Below, one piece after another: positions 42,009-51,098 of a stretch of 64,000 nt of DNA. Under the pieces are notes generated by a model that saw only the letters and a program-made list of their open reading frames with translations, was not told where the DNA came from and searched no databases. Source of the stretch: Bacterioplanoides pacificum (GTDB taxonomy: Bacteria; Pseudomonadota; Gammaproteobacteria; Pseudomonadales; Oceanobacteraceae). The position numbers and the translations under genes are program-made. Positions within the stretch are counted from its first letter, which is position 1; each line of letters opens with the position of its first letter. The stretch is taken from contig NZ_JBHRYB010000001.1 in NCBI RefSeq assembly GCF_042648445.1, positions 310,001-374,000 on the forward strand, read 5' to 3'.

Positions 42009-42489
42009 CGCTGGCTGAAACCGAGACGTTGGAGCGGATATTACGTGCTGCGCCGTCAAAGTCGGCGCCACGATAACGGATTTCTCGGATAACGGTTGGC
42101 CCGCTGCTGGCATTGAAACGGGGAGTATTCTGTTCGCTGTCAGGCTGTTTAGTATCGTCTTTTTTGATATTGCGCCCCAGATTGGCCTGGGTCAGGGTTT
42201 CTTCTACCCCGGGTGTCTGTGGTTGACCAGCAGCGGTCGCTTCCATCACACCGGTGACCACGTGGGTATCCATTTCTTTATTGAGCAGGCGGGGAATCTG
42301 AATGCTCTGGGAGGTGGTGCGGTTGTAGCGTTTGGCGCGGCTGTAGTTGTAGTGGTGTGTGCGGTGGCGGGCTTCCTGGATGGCTGTGAAAATGTCGTCG
42401 GAATAATAATCATCGTGTTGTGGCGAAACCGCCAGAACCGCAGAGCTGGCTAATAAACAGGCGCTGAAGAAGAAACTGAATCGCAACAT
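41998..42489 (-). CDS. Secreted protein, paralogue 1 (unknown function)
   Basis: A 163-residue protein with a signal peptide (MLRFSFFFSACLLASSAVLA). It is a paralogue of the next gene upstream: both share YYS.[ED]I..A...A.., a [RW]YNRTTS.S....P.LLN.EMD block, ..AT AAG.., A.LGR..K.D, and a C-terminal [RK]EI.Y.G.DF.GA.R.IR.NVS..A.VRP ending in Val-Arg-Pro. The central part is low-complexity and differs. No known domain was recognised. AGGATAGG precedes the ATG. Its 3' end overlaps the acyl-CoA dehydrogenase-like gene by 11 bases. Confidence 0.8.
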   Translation of the reverse strand: MLRFSFFFSACLLASSAVLAVSPQHDDYYSDDIFTAIQEARHRTHHYNYSRAKRYNRTTSQSIQIPRLLNKEMDTHVVTGVMEATAAGQPQTPGVEETLTQANLGRNIKKDDTKQPDSEQNTPRFNASSGPTVIREIRYRGADFDGAARNIRSNVSVSASVRP

Positions 42490-42511
42490 AACCTATCCTG
42501 TTATTGAATAA

Positions 42512-43027
42512 TTATGGTCTGACCCGGGCTGTAATCGAGACGTTGGCACGGATCCGGCGTGAAGCACCGCTGAAGTCTTTACCGCTATATTTAATTTCTT
42601 CGATATAGGTTTCGGTTTCCGACTGTTCGACCTTTTGTGGACTGCTTTCTTCTTCCTGATCCGGGCTGGCTTCATCCAGTTCGTCGGTTTTGTTGGTTCT
42701 GCCCAGGCTGGCCTGGCGTACCGGAGCCTGCACTGCTGTGGCCTGTTCACCGGCGGCTGTGGCGCCAACAGCACCTTCGATCATCTGCTGATCCATTTCG
42801 GTGTTTAATAACTTAGGCAGGTCGAAACTGCGGGAGGTGGTGCGGTTATACCAGCGCGCTCCCACGTAGCGATTATCCACCGGGTTGCGCTTAGCGTGTG
42901 CGACGGCATCGTCGATTTCCGTCGAATAATAGGCCTCGTTCCCTGGCTGGGAATAGAGCAATGGGCTGGCCGTTACCAGGCAAGCCAGTGCTGAGATGAG
43001 AATCAGCTTTTTCCTTTTGCCATCCAT
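42512..43027 (-). CDS. Secreted protein, paralogue 2 (unknown function)
   Basis: A 171-residue exported protein (signal near KLILISALACLVTASPLLYS) homologous to the downstream neighbour, 22 bases away, across its N-terminal WYNRTTSRSFDLPKLLNTEMD block and its C-terminal IEEIKYSGKDFSGASRRIRANVS block. The linker between (about 100-135) is very acidic and Glu/Gln-rich. A tandem duplication followed by linker divergence is the simplest history. TATCAT about 50 bases upstream of the start is a possible -10. Confidence 0.8.
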   Translation of the reverse strand: MDGKRKKLILISALACLVTASPLLYSQPGNEAYYSTEIDDAVAHAKRNPVDNRYVGARWYNRTTSRSFDLPKLLNTEMDQQMIEGAVGATAAGEQATAVQAPVRQASLGRTNKTDELDEASPDQEEESSPQKVEQSETETYIEEIKYSGKDFSGASRRIRANVSITARVRP

Positions 43028-43208
43028 ACAAATGACCCTATCGCTTTTTGTTATTTTTTGTAATTATGTCATGATAGCAAGGCGTACTTTTTATGTACAA
43101 TGCTGAAAGCATTTTCACAAGACTAAAAACCGAACGCCATGTCGACTTTCGCCAAAATGCTGCGCTTTGCGGCGCACGGCGTCTGGTTTCCATGGCAGGA
43201 TGATAATA

Positions 43209-43913
43209 ATGATAAAAAACCTCTATGTAAGTGTGTGTTTACTGGCGATGGCAGCGCTGAACGGCTGTACCGTTCACCAGTCGATCGGCGACAACTTTGG
43301 TTCTTATGTGTCCTCCCCCGATGGCCAGGAATTTAAGCCGGTGGGTTATCGCTGGGATTATGAAAACACAGCTTTACTGTATGTTTACCGTCCGGCCAGT
43401 GAATGGTCGATGGATGAACTCGAATCTCCCAGCTTTAACGTCAACGGCGAGCGTTTGTTTAATATCAAAGGCGGCGGTTACACCTGGTATGAAATGGAAC
43501 CGGGTGAACACAATATTGTGATTCGTCGTGGCATTTTTGGTTTCGAAGGCATTGAGTGGTTCGAAATCAAGCGGGTTGCCGAAATCGATCTGGATGCCAA
43601 AGCCGGCAAAGTCTATTACCTGCGTTATTCCGAAATTGATCCTCCGGTCATTGATCCGGACCTGGAAGAAATTCCGCTGGGTGATGGTCCGTTACAGCTG
43701 GTTGCTCCCAGCCGGGCACTGGCTGAGCTGAATGTGACTCAGATGATTCATCACGGTCGTGGCTTAGTCGCCGCTCAGGAAGTGGTGGCGGATGATGATC
43801 TGCAAAAAGTGTTTGAGGCGGACATGGACGGGCAAGACGCACAGCCCGCGGATTCCGGCGCCGGCATCAAGGCACGTCCTCGGACTAAAGAAGAAGAGTG
43901 GTGGCCGTTTTAG
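43209..43913 (+). CDS. DUF2846-type lipoprotein
   Basis: A 234-residue lipoprotein (MIKNLYVSVCLLAMAALNGC). The DUF2846-like domain follows: TALLYVYRPASEW, FNVNGERLFNIKGGGYTWYEMEPGEHNIVIRRG, and GKVYYLRYSEID. The family is outer-membrane or periplasmic and of unknown function; the C-terminus is acidic and ends EEEWWPF. ATG 43209 has AGGA eight bases upstream; earlier in-frame starts would spoil the signal peptide. Confidence 0.82.
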   Translation: MIKNLYVSVCLLAMAALNGCTVHQSIGDNFGSYVSSPDGQEFKPVGYRWDYENTALLYVYRPASEWSMDELESPSFNVNGERLFNIKGGGYTWYEMEPGEHNIVIRRGIFGFEGIEWFEIKRVAEIDLDAKAGKVYYLRYSEIDPPVIDPDLEEIPLGDGPLQLVAPSRALAELNVTQMIHHGRGLVAAQEVVADDDLQKVFEADMDGQDAQPADSGAGIKARPRTKEEEWWPF

Positions 43914-43949
43914 GTCTGACCGCAATGCGTTACAATACGGCCAGCATTC

Positions 43950-43977
43950 AAACGCCCGCTTTTCAGTGGGCGTTTTT
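43950..43977 (+). terminator. Intrinsic terminator between the lipoprotein gene and fumarase
   Basis: AAACGCCC (43950-43957) pairs with GGGCGTTT (43968-43975), followed by T5. A TACAAT at 43931-43936, just before it, could be a -10, in which case the terminator would attenuate fumarase transcription. Confidence 0.85.
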
Positions 43978-44040
43978 ACAACCGTAGAACCTGAGCCGGT
44001 GGCCTGCTGAGTTCAGGGCGAAACCAGAGAGAGCCCCTCC

Positions 44041-45549
44041 ATGACTGTGATCAAGCAAGAAGACCTGATCCAAAGCGTGGCTGACGCGCTGCAGTACATT
44101 TCTTATTACCATCCAAAAGATTTTATCGACGCCGTTCACGAAGCCTACCAGCGTGAAGAATCAAAAGCCGCTAAGGATGCCATGGCGCAGATTCTGATCA
44201 ACTCGCGTATGTGTGCCATGGGCAAACGTCCGATTTGTCAGGATACCGGTATCGTAACCGTGTTCCTGACCATTGGTATGGACGTCAGATTCGAAGGCGA
44301 TATGAGTGTTGAAGACATGGCCAACGAAGGTGTGCGCCGTGCTTATACTCACCCGGATAATGTATTGCGTGCCTCGGTTCTGGCTGATCCGGATGGCAAA
44401 CGTGCCAACACCAAAGACAATACCCCGGCTGTTATTCATATGAAACTGGTGCCGGGGAATACGGTTGATGTTCATGTGGCTGCCAAAGGTGGTGGTTCGG
44501 AAGCGAAAACCAAGTTTGCCATGCTGAACCCGTCCGATTCTATCGTTGACTGGGTGCTGGAGCAGGTGCCCAAGATGGGCGCTGGCTGGTGTCCGCCAGG
44601 CATGCTGGGTATTGGTATCGGTGGTACGGCAGAGAAAGCGATGCAAATCGCGAAAGAGTCACTGCTGGATCCGATTGATATTCACGAATTGCAGGCCCGT
44701 GGTGCTGCTAACCGCGCTGAAGAACTGCGTTTAGAGCTGTTCGAAAAAGTGAACAAGCTGGGTATTGGTGCTCAGGGCCTGGGTGGTTTAACCACAGTGC
44801 TGGACGTTAAAGTAGCGGACTACCCAACGCATGCGGCGAACAAGCCGGTAGCCATCATTCCGAACTGTGCCGCGACCCGTCACACCCACTTTACTCTGGA
44901 TGGCAGCGGCCCGGCCAAACTGGCAGCGCCGAAGCTGGAAGACTGGCCGGAAATCAGCTGGGAAGTGGGTGATAACGTCCGCCGCGTCAATCTGAATGAG
45001 GTGACTCCGGAAGACGTTAAAGACTGGCAGCCAGGTGAAACCATTTTGCTGTCGGGCAAAATGCTGACGGGTCGCGACGCAGCGCACAAGCGTATGGTCG
45101 ATATGATCAGTCGTGGTGAAGAACTGCCGGTGGATCTGAAAGGCCGCTTTATTTATTACGTGGGCCCGGTTGATCCGGTACGTGAAGAAGTGGTGGGTCC
45201 GGCAGGCCCAACCACCGCCACCCGAATGGATAAATTCACCCGCACTGTACTGGAAGAAACCGGCCTGCTGGGTATGATCGGTAAAGCTGAGCGTGGTCCG
45301 CTGGCGATTGAAGCCATTAAGGACAACGAAGCTGTGTATCTGATGGCTGTCGGTGGCGCCGCCTACCTGGTGTCTCAGGCGATCAAAGAAGCCAAAGTGG
45401 TTGGTTTCGAAGATCTGGGGATGGAAGCCATTTACGAGTTTGACCTGGAAGATATGCCGGTAACGGTAGCGGTCGACAGTAAAGGTGAATCGGTTCACCA
45501 GACTGGTCCGCAGGAATGGTTCCAACGGATTAACGCGACAGAAGTCTGA
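44041..45549 (+). CDS. fumA: Class I fumarate hydratase (4Fe-4S)
   Basis: This oxygen-sensitive iron-sulfur fumarase interconverts fumarate and malate in the TCA cycle. 502 residues with the alpha and beta domains fused: RPICQDTGIVTVFLTIG, APAVIHMKLVPG-like, GGGSEAKTKFAML, GAGWCPPGMLGIGIGGTAEKAM, PNCAATRHTHF (candidate cluster cysteines in ICQDTG and PNCAATRH), then the beta part with GEELPVDLKGRFIYYVGPVDP and GPTTATRMDKF. Monocistronic between two terminators. fumA and fumB types cannot be separated by sequence alone. Confidence 0.95.
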   Translation: MTVIKQEDLIQSVADALQYISYYHPKDFIDAVHEAYQREESKAAKDAMAQILINSRMCAMGKRPICQDTGIVTVFLTIGMDVRFEGDMSVEDMANEGVRRAYTHPDNVLRASVLADPDGKRANTKDNTPAVIHMKLVPGNTVDVHVAAKGGGSEAKTKFAMLNPSDSIVDWVLEQVPKMGAGWCPPGMLGIGIGGTAEKAMQIAKESLLDPIDIHELQARGAANRAEELRLELFEKVNKLGIGAQGLGGLTTVLDVKVADYPTHAANKPVAIIPNCAATRHTHFTLDGSGPAKLAAPKLEDWPEISWEVGDNVRRVNLNEVTPEDVKDWQPGETILLSGKMLTGRDAAHKRMVDMISRGEELPVDLKGRFIYYVGPVDPVREEVVGPAGPTTATRMDKFTRTVLEETGLLGMIGKAERGPLAIEAIKDNEAVYLMAVGGAAYLVSQAIKEAKVVGFEDLGMEAIYEFDLEDMPVTVAVDSKGESVHQTGPQEWFQRINATEV

Positions 45550-45569
45550 TCCGTTTCTGTTTATCAAAG

Positions 45570-45592
45570 AGGCCGCAGTTGCGGCCTTTTTT
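45570..45592 (+). terminator. Intrinsic terminator of fumarase
   Basis: AGGCCGC (45570-45576) pairs with GCGGCCT (45581-45587) around AGTT, followed by T6. Twenty-one bases after the stop. Confidence 0.92.
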
Positions 45593-45661
45593 GTGGCTGT
45601 TCCAACCGCATGACCACATTTGAGCGTTTATATTACTTTCAGAAAAATAACTGAGACATTT

Positions 45662-45690
45662 TTGTCATCTCGATGTCGCTTTATTGTCAC
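45662..45690 (+). promoter_or_regulatory. Pho box (PhoB binding site) upstream of the PhoX-like gene
   Basis: Three heptamers in phase at 11 bases: TTGTCAT (45662-45668), ATGTCGC (45673-45679) and TTGTCAC (45684-45690). The Pho-box consensus is CTGTCAT repeats with A/T-rich 4-base spacers. A weaker fourth copy (CTGAGAC, 45651) is in phase. A TATCTT follows a few bases after the last repeat as a possible -10. Confidence 0.7.
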
Positions 45691-45748
45691 TTCTATCTTT
45701 TAGCCTTCAGGTTCCTGATTTAAGCCTGATTGCTAAAGAGAGAACACT

Positions 45749-47851
45749 ATGGAAACGATGCATAAAAGCAGCCTCTATAAGGCTGTGATGCTGGCACTGA
45801 CAACCACGGCACTGGTTGCTTGTGGCAGTGATGACGACAATGACAAAAAGTCGGCTGATACGGCAAAAAATCCATCCAGCATCAGCAAAGTTGCTGCTCT
45901 GACTGCTAACACCAGTTGTACTAATGGCGGTCATTTAGTGCATTCCGGTATCGATGATAACGGTAATGGTGTGCTGGACGATAATGAAATCGATGACACG
46001 GTTGAAGTGTGTGACGGCCAGGATGGTAGTGACGGGAAAGATGCTTATACTCCGCTGGTTTCATTCGCCGAAGTAGCGTTGCCAACCGATGATTCGGCCA
46101 AACGTGATCTGCAAACGACAACTTCAGTGACTATTGATGGTGTTGCTCAAACGGTAAGTTACACTCGCTTGATGGCGACGGGCGATAAGGGGAATGGTGA
46201 AACCTTTGGCTTGTCTAAAGACGTCAGTGGTGCGGTTATTCAGTTTGAAGACGCCTCTGACTATCTGTGCAATGGCACCAATGATGGTGTGGGTTCAGGC
46301 CTGGATTACGTATCTATTCTGCAAAAGCACGACAAATTATGGATGGTTGCTCAATTTGAATGTCAGGTTGGCTCTATGTATAGCGCGGAGCTGGAACAAA
46401 CAGCTGAAGGTGTGTTGAGCGTTAAGGCAGACAGCCTGAAATTTGTTGATCAATCTAACGACTTCGGTGGTTTTGTTCACTGTGCTGGCCAGACAACACC
46501 ATGGCAGTCGCACCTGGGATCAGAAGAATATGAACCGGATGCAAACGAGTTTGAAACTGCACTAATTACCGATGGTCAGCCTCTGACAGGTAATAAGTAT
46601 ACCGATGAAACAGCTCTTTACTGGTCTACAACTGCTGAGCGTGCGACAGGATTTAACGCTGCGAAAGAAGCGGGCATTCAGCGTATGAGTCCTTATTTCT
46701 ACGGCTGGACGCCAGAAGTAACGGTCGAAGATGCAGCGGGCAATACGACGTATACCAAGCATTACGCTATGGGCCGTTTTTCTCACGAGCTGGCTTATGT
46801 AATGCCAGATCAGCGCACCGTATATATGTCTGACGATGGTACAAACGTTGGTCTGTTTATGTTTGTTGCTGACGCTGCGATGGATCTTTCTGCCGGTACT
46901 TTGTATGCGGCTAAATGGATCCAAACTTCTGATGCTAAAGGTGGTCGTGCAGAAATTGACTGGGTGAACCTGGGTCACACTGATAACGCAACGGTTCGTA
47001 ATGTCATCAATAAAGACCTGAATTTCAGCGATGTTTTTGACACAGAATCACCAAGTACGGATCACACTTGCCCGACGGCTGGTTTTCATTATTACAAGTA
47101 TGCAAATGAGTGCCTGAAGGTCGCGGATGTTGATGGTAGCGGTGCTGTTGATGCCGTTGACGAAGTAATTGCCTCTCGCCTGGAAGCTCGTCGCTATGCT
47201 GCTATCAAAGGCGCCACGCTTGAATTCCGTAAGGAAGAAGGCATTACCTTTGATGCGGACCACAGCAAACTGTATGTGGCGATGTCTTCAATCGAATATG
47301 GTATGGAAAGCTATGCCAAGCGTGGCGATACCAGCAAAACTTATTATGATGATGGCGGTCCCGATGATATTCGTCTGCCTTACAATGCCTGTGGTGCGGT
47401 TTATGCCATGGATGTTACGCCTGGCATGAAAGATACCAGTAATACTGCAATTAACAGCCGCATGGTTGTTAGCAACATGAATGCTGTTATTACCGGTACC
47501 CCTGATTCAAGCGTTACTGGTAATAGTTGTGATGTGAACGGTATTTCTAACCCCGATAACGTCGCTTACTTACAAGGCTCGGACACTCTTGTGATCGGTG
47601 AAGACACAGGTCAGCACGAAAACAACATGGTTTGGGCTTATAACGTGGTAAATGGCGAGCTGACACGTATCGCCACTACCCCGCTGGATGCCGAAACGAC
47701 TTCTCCGTTCTGGCACGATATTAACGGCTTTGGCTATATGACTCTGGTATCCCAGCATCCGCTGGATGGTGTTGACGGCGTCAGTGAAGCTGATAAGCAG
47801 TCCAATGTTGGTGTGATTGGCCCAATGGACCTGTCTGCCCTCAAAAAGTAA
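45749..47851 (+). CDS. PhoX/DUF839-type lipoprotein, probable phosphatase
   Basis: A 700-residue lipoprotein (signal ending TTTALVAC). After an Asp/Lys-rich linker comes a small DUF7151-like module (about 55-95: CTNGGHLVHSGIDDNGNGVLDDNEIDD, CDG) with an EF-hand-like loop, then a DUF839/PhoX-like beta-propeller: GFVHCAGQTTPWQSHLGSEEYEPDA, DVDGSGAVDAVDE (another calcium-type loop), VVGED-like LVIGEDTGQHENNMVWAY. PhoX enzymes are calcium/iron phosphatases that free phosphate from organic esters. The Pho box upstream supports a phosphate-starvation role. The lipid anchor is unlike Tat-exported PhoX, so this may be a surface-attached variant. Confidence 0.75.
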   Translation: METMHKSSLYKAVMLALTTTALVACGSDDDNDKKSADTAKNPSSISKVAALTANTSCTNGGHLVHSGIDDNGNGVLDDNEIDDTVEVCDGQDGSDGKDAYTPLVSFAEVALPTDDSAKRDLQTTTSVTIDGVAQTVSYTRLMATGDKGNGETFGLSKDVSGAVIQFEDASDYLCNGTNDGVGSGLDYVSILQKHDKLWMVAQFECQVGSMYSAELEQTAEGVLSVKADSLKFVDQSNDFGGFVHCAGQTTPWQSHLGSEEYEPDANEFETALITDGQPLTGNKYTDETALYWSTTAERATGFNAAKEAGIQRMSPYFYGWTPEVTVEDAAGNTTYTKHYAMGRFSHELAYVMPDQRTVYMSDDGTNVGLFMFVADAAMDLSAGTLYAAKWIQTSDAKGGRAEIDWVNLGHTDNATVRNVINKDLNFSDVFDTESPSTDHTCPTAGFHYYKYANECLKVADVDGSGAVDAVDEVIASRLEARRYAAIKGATLEFRKEEGITFDADHSKLYVAMSSIEYGMESYAKRGDTSKTYYDDGGPDDIRLPYNACGAVYAMDVTPGMKDTSNTAINSRMVVSNMNAVITGTPDSSVTGNSCDVNGISNPDNVAYLQGSDTLVIGEDTGQHENNMVWAYNVVNGELTRIATTPLDAETTSPFWHDINGFGYMTLVSQHPLDGVDGVSEADKQSNVGVIGPMDLSALKK

Positions 47852-47865
47852 TAAAGTAAGTATAT

Positions 47866-47891
47866 AAAGGGGGCTCCGGCCCCCTTTTGTT
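47866..47891 (+). terminator. Intrinsic terminator between the PhoX-like and diheme genes
   Basis: AAGGGGGC (47867-47874) pairs with GCCCCCTT (47879-47886) around TCCG, then TTTTGTTG. It lies 15 bases after the stop; the next ATG is only 21 bases past it. Confidence 0.88.
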
Positions 47892-47906
47892 GTTTGAGTG
47901 ATAGTT

Positions 47907-49640
47907 ATGAAATATTTTCTGGTGATATTGTTTTCCGGTTTTTTATCTGCCTGTTTTAATGATCAGAGCAGTAGTGATCAGCGTGAAATCAATAATGATG
48001 AAGCAACAGAAATAAATAAGAACGGCTTCAGAATCGCAGCTGTTGACTTGATCAGTGGAGTCAATAATTCGGAGAGTGCATATATTCCGCCGCAGTGTTA
48101 CACCAATGTCACACAGGAAAATAAAAAAGTCAGTAATCCCTGTTATTCTTGTCACGTAAATGGTACGCGCCCGAATTATCTCCATGATGATGGTGATCTT
48201 CAGATTGAATACGACTTTACGGACTATAGTTCATTTAACCGATACTCCAATTTATTTAAAGACCGAAGTGAAGAGGTATCGGTCATCTCTGACGAATTGA
48301 TTGATAAATATGTGGAAGAGAGTAACTACTTTGATTTGTCCGGAGAAATTATTTTATCTGAAATACTAAAGGACGTTCCGAAAACCTGGGATGTTAACCA
48401 GGATGGTCAGTGGGGTGGATACATTCCGGATGCATATTTTAACTTCGATCTTTATGGTATGGATGTCGATCCACAAGGTTTGCCAACGGGTTGGGTTGTA
48501 TTTGCTTATTATCCAATGATGGGAGAGTTTTTTCCAACTAATGGCTCAACCGATGATGTATTGATTCGTCTGCCCAATATCTTTCGTCAGGATTCACAGA
48601 GTAATTATAGTAAAGATGTTTACCGTTTAAATCTGGCAATTATTGAAGCTATGATTCGTGAACGAGATGTTGCTATTGATGAAACAGATGAAACGCTATA
48701 TGGCGTTGATCTTGATCGTAACGGAGTCTTGTCAACAGCCACAAGTGTTGTCTATCAGTGGTCTCCGCTGAATAACATCTATATGTCTTACGTCGGAAAA
48801 GCGAAACAAGTCTATGAGTATAACCTGGCAGAAATGGCGGCAGGCCTATACCCTAAAGGAACAGAATTTTTGCACAGCGTCAGATACCTGGCAGTCGATG
48901 GTAGTCATGTCCGTATGGCTCCACGAATGAAAGAGCTTAGATACTCTCAGAAGATTACCTGGAACAACTATTCTCAACTGAGTAACTCGGTTTCTTCAGA
49001 AGTAAAGGAAAGGGATGATTTTCCTGAGCGGCTGAGTCAATACAACTCAAGCAAAAAACATGGTATGGAAAAAGGTTTGTATAATGGGCGAGGCTGGATA
49101 TATCAGGGATTCATTGAATCTGAAAGTGGTGACTTACGACCTCAGACATATGAAGAAACATTGTTTTGTATGGGCTGCCACACCGGCGTTGGCGTGACCA
49201 CTGATAGTTCGTTTGCCTATCCTAGAAAATTAGGTCATGAATCATTCCGGAACGGATTTTATCATTGGTTGGAGAAAGGACTTTCTGGTCTTCCGGACCC
49301 AATGCGTAACGATGGAAAAGGTGAATACCTGACTTATTTACAACTTAACCCAACCGGAAATGAATTCGGGACTAACAGTGAAGTTAAAAATAAATTTTAT
49401 TCAAATGGCGAACTGATACCGGAAATGGTTGAAAAGTTAAACTCTGATATTTCAGAGCTGCTTATTCCGAGCCCGGCAAGAGCAAGGGAGTTGAATAAAA
49501 GCTATAAAGTTATCGTTGATGAGCAGTCCTACATTTACGGCCGTACCGGACATGTTCTGCCAATTGAAAATATTCACCGGAACATTCCGGTTGGCGAAGG
49601 AACCGGTATATCAACGGCTGTTTCAGCCAGCAGGATCTAA
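47907..49640 (+). CDS. Diheme c-type cytochrome-like lipoprotein
   Basis: A 577-residue lipoprotein (MKYFLVILFSGFLSAC, Cys 16). Two CxxCH haem-binding motifs are seen: CYSCH at 79-83 and CMGCH at 421-425, about 340 residues apart. Between them are WDVNQDGQWGGYIPDAYFNFD and LDRNGVLS, calcium-loop-like, plus TGWVVFAYYPMMGEFFP and LPKGTEF-type stretches. It was not matched to a named enzyme; a periplasmic or surface redox role is likely. The gene is visibly richer in A+T than its neighbours, a sign of possible acquisition. Start ATG 47907 is preferred over GTG 47898. Confidence 0.7.
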   Translation: MKYFLVILFSGFLSACFNDQSSSDQREINNDEATEINKNGFRIAAVDLISGVNNSESAYIPPQCYTNVTQENKKVSNPCYSCHVNGTRPNYLHDDGDLQIEYDFTDYSSFNRYSNLFKDRSEEVSVISDELIDKYVEESNYFDLSGEIILSEILKDVPKTWDVNQDGQWGGYIPDAYFNFDLYGMDVDPQGLPTGWVVFAYYPMMGEFFPTNGSTDDVLIRLPNIFRQDSQSNYSKDVYRLNLAIIEAMIRERDVAIDETDETLYGVDLDRNGVLSTATSVVYQWSPLNNIYMSYVGKAKQVYEYNLAEMAAGLYPKGTEFLHSVRYLAVDGSHVRMAPRMKELRYSQKITWNNYSQLSNSVSSEVKERDDFPERLSQYNSSKKHGMEKGLYNGRGWIYQGFIESESGDLRPQTYEETLFCMGCHTGVGVTTDSSFAYPRKLGHESFRNGFYHWLEKGLSGLPDPMRNDGKGEYLTYLQLNPTGNEFGTNSEVKNKFYSNGELIPEMVEKLNSDISELLIPSPARARELNKSYKVIVDEQSYIYGRTGHVLPIENIHRNIPVGEGTGISTAVSASRI

Positions 49641-49680
49641 TTACCTGCTGGAAGTAGCATACCGGCCATGATGCTTAAAT

Positions 49681-49702
49681 CCCCGGCGGCTTTACGCCGG
49701 GG
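49681..49702. terminator. GC-rich hairpin between the convergent diheme and ppnN genes
   Basis: CCCCGGCG (49681-49688) pairs perfectly with CGCCGGGG (49695-49702). No T tract is present, so it is a likely but unproven shared terminator. Confidence 0.5.
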
Positions 49703-49721
49703 ACCTCTGCATAAAGCCTAA

Positions 49722-51083
49722 TCAGCTTTTGACTATTTCATAGCAGGGGGTGTAATCCCCCTGTATCTTCATACGGCCATGGCTGACCATCGCTGTCAGT
49801 AATTTATCCATACCTGCCAGTATGTCTGGATCGCCATGAATCTGATAAGGACCTTGTTTTTGTACCCGGTGGATGCCACTGGCTTTGACGTTACCGGCGA
49901 CGATGCCGGAAAACACCCGTCGCAGATTGGCGGCCAGCTTATGCTGTGGCAGTGTTTTGGTCAGCTCGGTTTTCGCCATATTATCGTGTGTCGGGTCAAA
50001 TGGCCGCTGGAAATCATCGGCAATCGTTAACGACCAGTTAAAGAAAAATGCGTCTTCTATCAGGCTGCGGTATTCCCGCACTTTGTGGGTACCCGTCTTC
50101 ATCACCTGGGCGACCGCCTTGGCGTCGTCAATAATCAGCTGATAACGTTGCTGCGCCTGAGGACCAAGGGTGTCGCCAATGAAGCGGTCGATATCGCGCA
50201 GGTAGGGTTCTGCTTCGGCAGGGCCGGTAATTACAATCGGGAAGGGAATATTCTGATTAGCCGGGTGAGACAACACACCTAATAAATACAGAATTTCTTC
50301 CGCGGTACCAGGGCCACCAGGGAAAATCACAATGCCATGGGCCAGGCGAATAAAAGCCTCCAGCCGTTTTTCAATATCCGGCAGGATCACCAGCTCGTTA
50401 ACGATTGGATTAGGCGCTTCGGTAGCGATGATGCCGGGTTCGGTAATGCCGATGTAACGGCCATCGCAGATATGTTGTTTGGCGTGGCCAATGGTGGCGC
50501 CTTTCATCGGTCCTTTCATTGCCCCCGGACCACAGCCGGTACCAACATCCAGGCCACGTAAGCCGAGCTGGTAGCCTACGTCTTTGGTGTACTGGTATTC
50601 ATGCCGTGGTATAGAGTGGCCGCCCCAGCAAATAACCAGGTCGGATTCGCGGTCGGGCTTCAGTACATCGGCATTGCGTAATAAGTGAAAAATAGCATTG
50701 CTGATGTCTTCGCTGTTTTCCAGATCAAAGCGGTGAGCAGCAATGATGGAATCCTGTGCGTATAACACGTCTCTCAGGACGGCAAATAACTGTTCTCTGA
50801 CACCACGAATAATCTGCTCGTCAACAAACGCACTGGCCGGAGGTGCGGTTAGTTTTAAAACGATACCGCGTTCTTCCTGGGCGACTTCGATATTAAAGTC
50901 ACGGAATTCATTTTCAAGGTCGAGGTAGTTATCATTCTGGCTGCCTGCACTTAATACTGCATAACAGCAGCGACGCAATAACTCATGGGTTGGCCCGGAA
51001 AAATCTTTTAATTGTTGAATTTCGTAGCGTGACAATACCCGAAGATGGGTTTTGGGATGAATAACTTCTACTTTTTTCTGCAT
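49722..51083 (-). CDS. ppnN: Pyrimidine/purine nucleotide 5'-monophosphate nucleosidase PpnN
   Basis: PpnN (YgdH) cleaves the glycosidic bond of nucleoside monophosphates and is stimulated by (p)ppGpp in E. coli. About 453 residues: an N-terminal DUF4478-type domain, the Rossmann LOG-like core with GGHSIPRHEY, GLDVGTGCGPGAMKGPMKGA and IVIFPGGPGTAEEILYLLG (the PGGxGT signature), and a C-terminal DUF3412-like part ending GDYTPCYEIVKS. ATG 51083 has AGGA seven bases upstream; TTG 51089 is rejected. Sixteen bases follow the CBS gene, so they are probably an operon. Confidence 0.93.
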   Translation of the reverse strand: MQKKVEVIHPKTHLRVLSRYEIQQLKDFSGPTHELLRRCCYAVLSAGSQNDNYLDLENEFRDFNIEVAQEERGIVLKLTAPPASAFVDEQIIRGVREQLFAVLRDVLYAQDSIIAAHRFDLENSEDISNAIFHLLRNADVLKPDRESDLVICWGGHSIPRHEYQYTKDVGYQLGLRGLDVGTGCGPGAMKGPMKGATIGHAKQHICDGRYIGITEPGIIATEAPNPIVNELVILPDIEKRLEAFIRLAHGIVIFPGGPGTAEEILYLLGVLSHPANQNIPFPIVITGPAEAEPYLRDIDRFIGDTLGPQAQQRYQLIIDDAKAVAQVMKTGTHKVREYRSLIEDAFFFNWSLTIADDFQRPFDPTHDNMAKTELTKTLPQHKLAANLRRVFSGIVAGNVKASGIHRVQKQGPYQIHGDPDILAGMDKLLTAMVSHGRMKIQGDYTPCYEIVKS

Positions 51084-51098
51084 AAACAATCCTTCGAA

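Noticed and set aside
44788..45567. 259-codon minus-strand frame opposite fumarase
   Set aside because: Shadow frame; it would also read through the fumarase stop region and the start of the spacer, with no family signature.
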